From positions 1-13,946 of the forward strand of contig RMBW01000302.1 of the NCBI GenBank assembly GCA_004009845.1: DNA of 13,946 nucleotides. Direction: 5' to 3'. Shown in pieces: positions 8,733 through 13,946 of this stretch; positions within the stretch are counted from its first letter, which is position 1, and every line of letters begins with the position of its first letter. Below the pieces are notes generated by a model. It saw only the letters and a program-made list of their open reading frames with translations. It had not been told where the DNA came from and did no database searches. Made by a program: the position numbers and the translations under genes. This DNA comes from Davidsoniella eucalypti. Taxonomy: Eukaryota > Ascomycota > Sordariomycetes > Microascales > Ceratocystidaceae.

Positions 8733-10091
8733 TCAGTGACGCAGCGTCATAAGCTCCGGCCCTCTTCCGGGTAACCCACCCCATACATGGACGAGTAGCA
8801 TGAGCACCTCTCGGAACATTCTGAGCCGGCGTAGCCAGCGGTTGGTGCCATCTATTTTGAATACATGTCTGCTGGAATCCCAAATCGATGTGGACAGCTG
8901 CCTTATCACCAAAGATGGTCCGGGCTCAAGCCATTTGTTGTTCGTGTTCGTGGCGAAAGACTGGCCGGCTCCAAGCCGGATCATGTTATCATCAAGCAGC
9001 TTAAGATCAATCTTCGGCTTTATCTTTTGCCATGAGTTTCCCAGTAGTAAAGCTAGTAAGTTCTGTGCCTCAACTACCTGCTCTCTAGCCGCTCTTGTGA
9101 AGTCTTGGATCATGATACGTTCTCCATTATGAAACAAAGACTCGCCATCCTCAGCCCAACGAACAGACGGCTGTCCGCCCATGCGTGACCGCCAGCCCTT
9201 TCCGTATGCCATCCAGCCGATGATAGTGCTGATGACAGTATATGAGCCAGTGCACATCCAAACTGCATGCTGCTCCCGAAATTCCTTCACCGACTCAATA
9301 TCACCTTCGCTACTCCGGGGTTTGCTGTCGAATACGGACTCAAGGAAAAACAGTCTTGACCACCACAAGATAGCAGCCAACAGTCCAGTATATAAGTGCG
9401 GCTCAGTATAACCAAGCGGCTGTAATAGAATGCCTAGAGCTGCACAGAAGCACAGAAGCGAGCTCAAGTATATGTGCCCACCAACCAGAGTCTTGATCGA
9501 AGCTACCATGAACGAAAAGACAGCTCTGTCAAGCTCCTTGTAGACATTATCATGAAGTCGGCCGTCTTCTATAGTTTCGTCTTCGTCGTCATGATCTTCG
9601 TTCCGATGATATCTAACATGATTTCGTTTGATGTTGATGCTCTTCTCAAGCTCCTGTACCACAGTGTACAGCAGATTCCACTGCTCATCCGTGAAATTAA
9701 CAGCCAATTGCTTCATGGCCTCGTCTCGTCCAATGCGGTGTGCTCGCCAGCACAAGCCCAAGTATCGTTGTCCCACAGTTCGGTATTTGGCCATCGACGC
9801 TTCTTTGCCTTTCAATCCAAATGGCATTCCGTTGGGAGCAGTAGTCATGATACTTCCGAGCCATTGAAGTGTTTCGGTTGGCACACTATCTAATCGCCAG
9901 CTGCATCGTTGGATTTCACGATCAAAGCTCTCCCCGAGACGGAGCAGCATATTTCGTTCATGCACAGCCTGTTCGGTTTGTTGGTAGACTTGCTGGGCTT
10001 TAGCATTCTTGGCTTGAATCCATTCGGCAGCCTCATAGATTCTTATCAAATCACGCGACTCAAAGTGCTTTACCCATTGTAGCCTCTTCAC
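8733..10091 (-). CDS. Middle segment of the OrsD/RecQ gene, ending in recombinase box I
   Basis: This 452-residue fragment is in the same frame as the zinc finger fragment before it, separated by one TGA at 10134; the open frame actually resumes at 10133. It is rich in predicted helices, including a hydrophobic stretch in the middle (IYLSSLLCFCAALGILLQ) that could be a buried helix or, less likely, a membrane segment. Near the end, GRGPELMTLR (Arg codon 8763-8765) resembles the R-x-x-E-L-x-x-L box I of tyrosine recombinases. The frame then hits TGA at 8733, while conserved-looking sequence continues after it in the same frame. The fragment belongs to the same ancestral protein as its neighbours; alone it has no recognisable enzyme activity. 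Confidence 0.75.
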   Translation of the reverse strand: MKRLQWVKHFESRDLIRIYEAAEWIQAKNAKAQQVYQQTEQAVHERNMLLRLGESFDREIQRCSWRLDSVPTETLQWLGSIMTTAPNGMPFGLKGKEASMAKYRTVGQRYLGLCWRAHRIGRDEAMKQLAVNFTDEQWNLLYTVVQELEKSINIKRNHVRYHRNEDHDDEDETIEDGRLHDNVYKELDRAVFSFMVASIKTLVGGHIYLSSLLCFCAALGILLQPLGYTEPHLYTGLLAAILWWSRLFFLESVFDSKPRSSEGDIESVKEFREQHAVWMCTGSYTVISTIIGWMAYGKGWRSRMGGQPSVRWAEDGESLFHNGERIMIQDFTRAAREQVVEAQNLLALLLGNSWQKIKPKIDLKLLDDNMIRLGAGQSFATNTNNKWLEPGPSLVIRQLSTSIWDSSRHVFKIDGTNRWLRRLRMFREVLMLLVHVWGGLPGRGPELMTLRH

Positions 10092-10133
10092 CCACGACGA
10101 GTCTATATCTTCTTTCAGGTCTCCTTTCCGATG

Positions 10134-10388
10134 TCATTCGGCATCCTCAGATGCTAGCATGGCCTCACAGTCGGCTAACATGAGCTCCATTGGGTTGGTG
10201 CTTGTCTGTTTAGCTAACTCGGTACCAAAATTGGCTGCACCATCGCTGACAATCCAGTATCGGGCAAAGTTCCAGTCCTTCCAAGTCTGTAATAGTACAA
10301 TCTTCGACTTGGGGTCTAGAGATGTATGCCCTACGTCTTTCCAGTGGCGAGTGATATTGTCCTTGCATGTTGTGAGATATCGGCACAT
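10134..10388 (-). CDS. Second C2H2 finger fragment of the OrsD/RecQ gene
   Basis: This 84-residue frame begins inside a zinc finger. Reading upstream in the same frame gives GYSCSMCRYLTT, completing a C-x2-C-x12-H-x5-H finger typical of OrsD/DUF3505 proteins, and continues back to a proline-rich stretch at the G run 10443-10448. The listed ATG is therefore internal and not a real start. The fragment ends at TGA (10134-10136). It follows the first finger fragment with a one-base frame offset, so it is a broken piece of the same gene. Such fingers usually bind DNA. Confidence 0.7.
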   Translation of the reverse strand: MCRYLTTCKDNITRHWKDVGHTSLDPKSKIVLLQTWKDWNFARYWIVSDGAANFGTELAKQTSTNPMELMLADCEAMLASEDAE

Positions 10389-10636
10389 AGAACAACTGTA
10401 TCCGCGGCGGACAGCAAGTCGTTTGATAGCTGGACTTCCATCGGGGGGAGAGCATGCACTTTTTCAGCTAAATCTTGAGTGCCATAGTAATCGATGATAT
10501 TTTTGATAGTCTCTCCTTTTACTTTGTGCTTGCCACGAAAGTGTGTTTCGATGCTCTTTCCTGGGCGAATTGCTGCCTTACACGGGAGGCAAATAAGTAG
10601 TTGATGTTCTTCGTTAAGCTCAACAAAGTCTTCCAT
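10331..10636 (-). CDS. N-terminus of the OrsD/RecQ gene: first C2H2 finger
   Basis: ATG at 10634-10636 opens a 101-residue frame. A finger with C-x2-C-x12-H-x4-H spacing (ICLPC ... THFRGKH) lies at about residues 16-37, as in the N-terminus of OrsD/DUF3505 proteins. The sequence stays protein-like up to the run of six G (C on the coding strand) at 10443-10448, about residue 65. Beyond that the meaningful frame is the neighbouring one, so the last ~35 residues listed in this frame are out-of-frame noise. The start is credible because it is close to the finger and the upstream DNA becomes AT-rich and non-coding. Confidence 0.75.
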   Translation of the reverse strand: MEDFVELNEEHQLLICLPCKAAIRPGKSIETHFRGKHKVKGETIKNIIDYYGTQDLAEKVHALPPMEVQLSNDLLSAADTVVLCADISQHARTISLATGKT

Positions 10637-10784
10637 GACTTCTGATGATTTAAAATCAAGTGTAAATAATGCAGTGAATAACAGTGGATATGGCTATATC
10701 AAGATAAAAAATATTAATGCTTAGTTAAAACTATATAGTGAGTCAGGATCACAAACTTACAGTTATTAGTTTGAGGAATAAGAA
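10637..10784 (-). promoter_or_regulatory. Short AT-rich upstream region of the helicase gene
   Basis: Only 148 bases separate the helicase ATG from the copy B LTR. A TATA-like palindrome CTATATAG lies at 10731-10738, about 95-100 bases before the ATG on the minus strand. Promoter assignment is by position and composition only. The original promoter may have been displaced by the retrotransposon. Confidence 0.3.
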
Positions 10785-10815
10785 TGTCACGGGCTAAGGC
10801 CCAGTTGGTATTTGT

Positions 10816-10831
10816 CTAGGTATTTACCTAG
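10816..10831. promoter_or_regulatory. Perfect inverted repeat in LTR U3
   Basis: CTAGGTA-TT-TACCTAG is a 7-bp perfect dyad 13 bases upstream of the TATA box (also at 5288-5303). It may be a binding site for a dimeric regulator; function is inferred from symmetry and position only. Confidence 0.4.
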
Positions 10832-10844
10832 TCAGATAAACGGC

Positions 10845-10852
10845 TATAAATA
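10845..10852 (+). promoter_or_regulatory. LTR TATA box
   Basis: TATAAATA lies in the LTR, 55 bases before the RNA 5' end predicted from self-priming (10900). The same site is at 5317-5324 in the other LTR. It would drive the genomic RNA of copy B, away from the helicase gene. Confidence 0.65.
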
Positions 10853-10899
10853 GGGACCTATTCCCGCCGTATTCCAACAGATATTAGCCTTTCTCCTTC

Positions 10900-10910
10900 A
10901 TCGGTATCAA
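10900..10910 (+). promoter_or_regulatory. Predicted RNA 5' end and self-primer sequence
   Basis: ATCGGTATCAA in the LTR is the exact reverse complement of TTGATACCGAT at 10965-10975. In Tf1-type elements the first 11 bases of the RNA fold onto the primer site, are cleaved, and prime reverse transcription. The complementarity stops at exactly 11 bp, which predicts the transcript start at 10900. Confidence 0.75.
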
Positions 10911-10964
10911 TCGAAGTCCTTTCTACTAGATTGCTTGCCACTGCCTCACCTAGTTCGTGTCATT

Positions 10965-10975
10965 TTGATACCGAT
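10965..10975 (+). promoter_or_regulatory. Self-priming primer-binding site
   Basis: TTGATACCGAT starts two bases after the LTR end and pairs perfectly with 10900-10910. It does not begin with the TGG expected for a primer site matching the CCA end of a tRNA. Both facts point to Tf1-like self-priming. Confidence 0.75.
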
Positions 10976-11005
10976 CTACAGCTTTTACCTATTACTTTAC
11001 TATCC

Positions 11006-11116
11006 AGTGCAGCGTCCATACCTCACTTGACCCTTTTTATCTTTACTATTTAGTGCAGCGTCCATACCTCACTCTACTCTTTATCCTATTTTTCAGTGCA
11101 GCGTCCTCACCTCACT
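11006..11116 (+). repeat. Three tandem leader repeats, 43-46 bp period
   Basis: A core AGTGCAGCGTCC followed by a CCTCACT segment occurs at 11006-11027, 11052-11073 and 11095-11116. The first two cores are identical over 22 bases and the third has two mismatches. Less conserved T/C-rich sequence such as TTTATCC separates them. They sit in the RNA leader and could serve packaging, dimerisation or translation; they could also be a simple expansion. Confidence 0.8.
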
Positions 11117-11175
11117 TGACACTTTATCCATAAATTAACGCGACGTTTCTTCCGCACTTATCCAATTTCTGCACC

Positions 11176-11505
11176 ATGATGCACACTATCCTTCTCCATG
11201 TCTGGGAGATTGCCCTCGGCCTCTTTTACGGCCTCACCGATTCACTAGCCTTCCTCTTTTTAGGCCCTATCATCTTTATCTTCCTAGCGGACTCTACGCT
11301 ACGCCTCATCCAAGCCTTCAAAGCCAAGCACGTCCCCACCCCCTTTCACTCGCAGAAACGCCTGTGGACTCGCTCCGGCTGGTGCTACCTCTCCCTCTTC
11401 AAACGCTCCGAGCGTCCCCGCCTAGCCAAACTACTTGGCCCCTTCCCTGCTGGTCCTCTTATCTTGTCCACGCTTCGCACTTCCACAGCCACCTTCACTG
11501 CATGA
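11176..11505 (+). CDS. Small hydrophobic leader-ORF protein upstream of gag (109 aa)
   Basis: I do not recognise this protein. It starts at the first ATG of the predicted transcript in a good context (CACCATGATG). Residues 4-38 are strongly hydrophobic and could form one long or two short membrane helices (about 5-20 and 24-38). The remainder is basic, with Lys/Arg-rich segments and proline near the end. Its TGA (11503-11505) overlaps the gag ATG (11502-11504) as ATGA, an arrangement used elsewhere for coupled termination and reinitiation. Typical Ty3/Gypsy Gag proteins do not begin with a membrane segment. It could instead be the N-terminus of Gag with a real or artefactual frameshift, but the sequence here is otherwise clean. 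The equivalent part of copy A lies outside the window. Confidence 0.55.
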   Translation: MMHTILLHVWEIALGLFYGLTDSLAFLFLGPIIFIFLADSTLRLIQAFKAKHVPTPFHSQKRLWTRSGWCYLSLFKRSERPRLAKLLGPFPAGPLILSTLRTSTATFTA

Positions 11506-12428
11506 CCTTCGCATCTGGCATCATTGGCCACATTGCACCCATGCCCACTAGGATCCGGTCCACCCGAAGCGCACAGATCCTCACAGTCCGCGCCCTGACC
11601 AACCCCCACATACTAGGGTTTGGCTCGGACACCATCGATGACAACATGGACTCCTTCCTCCACCAGCCAGAGATAGGCCCCCAGCCTAGGCCCGCTCCCC
11701 TGCGCACCTCGATCTGCGGACGCCCACGCGCCAAGGTCTACTCCACCGAGGCAACACGTACACTCGACTATCTCACACAGGTCTACCAAGGCAAACTCCA
11801 AGCAGCCTCCAGGGACCCGGTGGACTGGATCACCTTCAAGAAAGGCCGCTGGGCCTTCCAATTCCACGAGAACCTGAACATCGCGGAAATTCAGTTGATC
11901 GCCCTCCAAAACCTACTCAAGGAGAACGCCCCTGAACTCGGCCAACTGGACAAGCTCTATGAGCTCCTCAACGACATTGCCACAGACATCACCTCCTTCC
12001 TCACACCAAAGAAACCTGTCCAGCCACCGGTTGTCAAGGATGAATACGACGAGGAAGAAGAACTAGCGGCTCTCGCTGAAACCCTAGAACGTCATGGCCT
12101 CAAACTAGCCGCCCCTACCCGTAACGCTCCTACCTCCGCTCAAACACACGCACCCTCTACGACGCCCACATCAACGCCCCTAGCTGGCGGCATTACCATT
12201 CTCCCCAACCGCGAAGACTCCATCTCTCGCCGTAAGGACGTCCTAGACGCTGTGCGCAAATTCGACGGATCGTTCGACTACACCACATGGAAGCACGAGC
12301 TCAACGAGAAATTCCTCGTCGACTTCCAGAGGTTTCACTCGCCTAGGGACCAAACTAGCTTACACCATGAACTCACTCTCTTCCCGAGATCAGGGACCAA
12401 GTCCGCCCCAAGTACCTTCAGCACTTAG
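11502..12428 (+). CDS. gag: Gag (capsid part) of copy B, open to an indel
   Basis: ATG at 11502 is the first ATG in this frame and overlaps the stop of the hydrophobic ORF. The 308-residue product begins MTFASGI and has a helical region rich in Leu, Asn and Glu (around HENLNIAEIQ), an acidic patch, a Ser/Thr/Pro/Ala-rich linker, and a segment with FDGSFDYTTWKHELNEKF that resembles the conserved start of the retrotransposon Gag capsid domain. It would assemble virus-like particles around the element RNA. The stop at 12426-12428 is produced by indels near 12380-12430: gag sequence clearly continues in other frames to the zinc knuckle and the TAG at 13152. In copy A the same region is present from base 1 with many indels. 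Confidence 0.8.
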   Translation: MTFASGIIGHIAPMPTRIRSTRSAQILTVRALTNPHILGFGSDTIDDNMDSFLHQPEIGPQPRPAPLRTSICGRPRAKVYSTEATRTLDYLTQVYQGKLQAASRDPVDWITFKKGRWAFQFHENLNIAEIQLIALQNLLKENAPELGQLDKLYELLNDIATDITSFLTPKKPVQPPVVKDEYDEEEELAALAETLERHGLKLAAPTRNAPTSAQTHAPSTTPTSTPLAGGITILPNREDSISRRKDVLDAVRKFDGSFDYTTWKHELNEKFLVDFQRFHSPRDQTSLHHELTLFPRSGTKSAPSTFST

Positions 12429-13154
12429 CGTCCCCTACGGCTTCCAGCTATTTATCGCGTACCTAGACTCACGCTATGACGACCCAGACCGCGCCAGAAC
12501 GGCCAACCGCCTACTGATGAAAAATAAAGCAGGGACCTAGCGAGCCTTTCGAAACATTCACCAACCGCCTAATGCGCCCTCCGCGACAAGCCCAAATTAC
12601 AGACCATAACACACTACTGTCCATCCTCCAAGAAGGCCTGCCCCAGACATGCAGGATCACCTTGCCACGCTCTTCCACATCAGACCCTTCGACACTATGA
12701 TAGCAACAATGCGTCCTGTCGCCAGAGTCAGGAAACCAACAAGGCTCGCCGTGCAACCTCCTCCACTGGCGCCAGCCTACCCCTATGCAGCCCTCTCAGG
12801 CGCCCCCGTGAACAGGCAGCGCAACCACTTTCAAGCCCTGCTCTTTTGTCAACAGACCACGCACTCCTCGTTCAAGTGCTCAGACGCTCCCCCTTGCTCT
12901 CCTGCCTAAAGGGACATTCCCCGAGGTTCTGCCCAAGCTCCCCTAACTTCTGCTCCAAATGCAAGAGACCAGGCCACAGCACCGCAGAATGCCGTAACTC
13001 ACGCAACGCCAGGGGTGCCATCCGCGCAACGCCGCGGCACTAAGCATCCATCTCCCTAGAGGATGTTCGCTCAATGATCAATGAATGTCTAAGTACCTCG
13101 CAACCGCAATCCTCTAGCACCGCCCCTTCAGTCAGCAATGAGCCGGATTTTTAG
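12429..13154 (+). pseudogene. gag: Gag C-terminal part of copy B, frame-disrupted, with CCHC zinc knuckle
   Basis: The continuation of gag shows several frame changes. The nucleocapsid zinc knuckle is intact at 12951-12992: CSKCKRPGHSTAEC matches C-x2-C-x4-H-x4-C and binds element RNA. Indels against copy A include CACTAAGCATCC replacing CCACTAAGCCATCC near 13036-13047. The segment ends at TAG (13152-13154), the same stop as in copy A. Indel excess toward the window end suggests sequencing error, so the real gene may be intact. Confidence 0.7.
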
Positions 13155-13186
13155 ATAGTCGGGGAAACCGCTCCCCGACAAGGGGG
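13152..13186 (+). promoter_or_regulatory. gag-pol UAG and hairpin in copy B
   Basis: The TAG and the 7-bp stem (13158-13164 with 13173-13179) match copy A exactly. The following G run is five long (13182-13186) against four in copy A, which moves pol out of the gag frame here. One of the two copies therefore has a homopolymer error or mutation. Confidence 0.5.
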
Positions 13187-13218
13187 AATCAATTGGAGAT
13201 AGAATAGTCAGATTAGAA

Positions 13219-13946
13219 ATGAGTGCCTCGGGTAATTATTTAGACGTAAGTTTAGGTGACTACTCGACTAAGCCCTCGTGGATAGTGGCTGCCTCACTGT
13301 CGCCGTCGTTCCCCCGCGTCTCCTCTCCTACGCCTCCTCACCCACACCATCTCCGAACGAGAGATTGTCCAAGTCACTACACAGGACAACCCCCCGCACA
13401 TCGAACCATCGCCGCCTTCTCCCTCACCATCAACGGCCACCAAGAAACCATTTGGGCCTACGTGGTTCTGGCCAAACTGAGGACATCATCCTAGGCCAGA
13501 GATGGTTGGTAAATAACGATGTAAGGCTCCGACCTCGGAAACAAGAGGTGATTATCGCACCTGCTGAAGAACTAAACGCAGAGGAATTTTATAAACTCTG
13601 CAGCGAGGAGGGCAACGTGTAGTATTTATAGAGCTTTCGCTGGAGAAATCCAGATCGCTCTCGCCCATAAGGACAAATCACGTCCGCATTTTACCCGACT
13701 GGTTAGAGCCAGTAGCCTCGGCTTTCGACCTAAACTAGCCGAGACACTACCCCGCACAAGGCCAGGAGTAGACTTGGAAATCAGGCTCAAACCAGGCGCC
13801 CAAATCCCTACCCAGTCGCTCTACCCCTCACACGCCCGGAACTCCTCGTCCTCCAAAAGACCTGGAAGGCCTCAAAGGCACCCGTTCATTAGCCCCTCTG
13901 ACTCGGAACACGGTTCCTCGTCCTCTTCGTCAATAAACCAGGAGGC
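13219..13946 (+). pseudogene. pol: Pol N-terminus of copy B: protease and start of reverse transcriptase, frame-disrupted, cut by window end
   Basis: ATG at 13219 begins the protease region, with the same start as copy A at 1408. The active-site D-S-G is at 13281-13289 and the later LGQRWL segment lies in the frame ending at 13622. Compared with copy A, an extra T makes a TAG at 13619-13622 and a missing G near 13270 shifts the frame before the active site. From about 13760 the start of reverse transcriptase is recognisable up to the window edge. The protease catalytic triplet is normal here, unlike copy A. Breaks are probably read errors, since they are dense and mostly single-base. Confidence 0.7.

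Larger units (their letters stand above)
6073..10636 (-). pseudogene. OrsD-type zinc finger / recombinase-like / RecQ helicase gene, broken
   Basis: Four collinear minus-strand frames form one gene of about 1,520 codons without introns. The order is two C2H2 fingers (OrsD/DUF3505 type), a mainly helical middle region, a tyrosine-recombinase-like domain, a RecQ helicase, and a cysteine-rich tail. Similar fusions in fungi are known as RecQ-family or telomere-linked helicases. Five lesions interrupt it: a frame change at the G run 10443-10448, TGA at 10134-10136, TGA at 8733-8735, a frame change at the A run 8618-8622, and TGA at 8557-8559. Protein-like sequence continues directly across each one, so these are lesions and not introns. 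The surrounding assembly is clean, which favours real decay, though homopolymer length errors could explain the two frame changes. Copy B of the retrotransposon sits 148 bases upstream of its ATG. Confidence 0.85.
10785..10962 (+). repeat. 5' LTR of copy B, 178 bp
   Basis: By eye this is identical over 178 bases to 5257-5434 and has the same TGTCACG...CGTGTCA ends. It is followed directly by the primer site, which marks it as an upstream LTR. The flanking bases before it (AAGAA) do not match those after the copy A LTR (TTTAT), so the two LTRs do not bracket a simple single insertion with a 5-bp target duplication. Confidence 0.95.
10963..11175 (+). other. Untranslated leader of copy B
   Basis: The leader runs from the LTR to the first ATG. 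It contains the primer site and three leader repeats. No ATG occurs anywhere between the predicted RNA start (10900) and 11176, so scanning ribosomes would first meet the ATG at 11176. Confidence 0.75.
10785..13946 (+). mobile_element. Ty3/Gypsy chromovirus retrotransposon, copy B (3' part off-window)
   Basis: This is the 5' part of an element of the same family and orientation as copy A: LTR, self-priming site, repeated leader, membrane-protein ORF, gag, UAG junction, protease and the start of reverse transcriptase, cut by the window end. Bases 11841-13946 match 1-2153 of copy A. Substitutions as well as indels separate them (for example A at 38 against G at 11878), which suggests distinct copies, although read errors complicate this. 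Sequence is clean to about 12400 and then becomes indel-rich. Confidence 0.93.

Noticed and set aside
8557..8735. Intron between the middle and helicase segments
   Set aside because: Conserved-looking protein sequence continues through the interval in two abutting frames, and no convincing donor, branch and acceptor set was seen.
11364..11501. Upstream extension of the gag frame before the ATG at 11502
   Set aside because: The frame opens at a GTG and contains no ATG before 11502; the overlapping hydrophobic ORF explains the open stretch better.

Overview
The window looks like repeat-rich, probably subtelomeric or otherwise accessory DNA of a filamentous fungus, most likely an ascomycete. 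The basis is a chromodomain Ty3/Gypsy retrotransposon of the fungal Tf1/MAGGY type and an intronless OrsD (DUF3505)-plus-RecQ helicase gene, a family seen so far as I know in fungi and often near telomeres. I cannot name the species from sequence alone.

Layout. (1) 1-5434, plus strand: a Ty3/Gypsy element entering the window in mid-gag and running through protease, reverse transcriptase, RNase H, integrase and chromodomain to a 178-bp 3' LTR. Its first ~2.2 kb is full of small indels; from 2260 on the pol frame is clean. (2) 5435-6072: AT-rich spacer with no recognisable gene. (3) 10636 to 6073, minus strand: one long gene of about 1,520 codons, now broken by two frame changes and three in-frame TGA codons. 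It encodes two C2H2 fingers, a middle region, a domain that I read as tyrosine-recombinase-like, and a RecQ-type helicase with its zinc-binding cysteines. (4) 10637-10784: short AT-rich upstream region. (5) 10785-13946, plus strand: the 5' LTR, self-priming site, repeated leader, a 109-codon membrane-protein ORF, gag, and the start of pol of a second copy (or another reading of the same copy). It leaves the window in the reverse transcriptase.

How it works together. The retrotransposon appears to be Tf1-like: the predicted RNA 5' end in the LTR is perfectly complementary over 11 nt to the primer site just inside the element. Its chromodomain suggests targeting to methylated histone H3 chromatin. 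Gag and Pol appear to be joined by readthrough of a UAG followed by a GC-rich hairpin. Before gag there is a first cistron encoding a hydrophobic protein, with an ATGA overlap to gag.

The most notable non-retroelement item is the helicase gene. Its middle part carries an arginine, arginine, histidine, tyrosine series with spacing like XerD, which suggests a recombinase-helicase fusion, possibly an unrecognised mobile element or subtelomere-spreading protein. The two window ends (1-2153 and 11841-13946) are the same retrotransposon segment, so the window could come from a tandem repeat, a circular molecule, or simply two nearby copies. Indel density is high only near the window ends, which also suggests low-quality contig ends.
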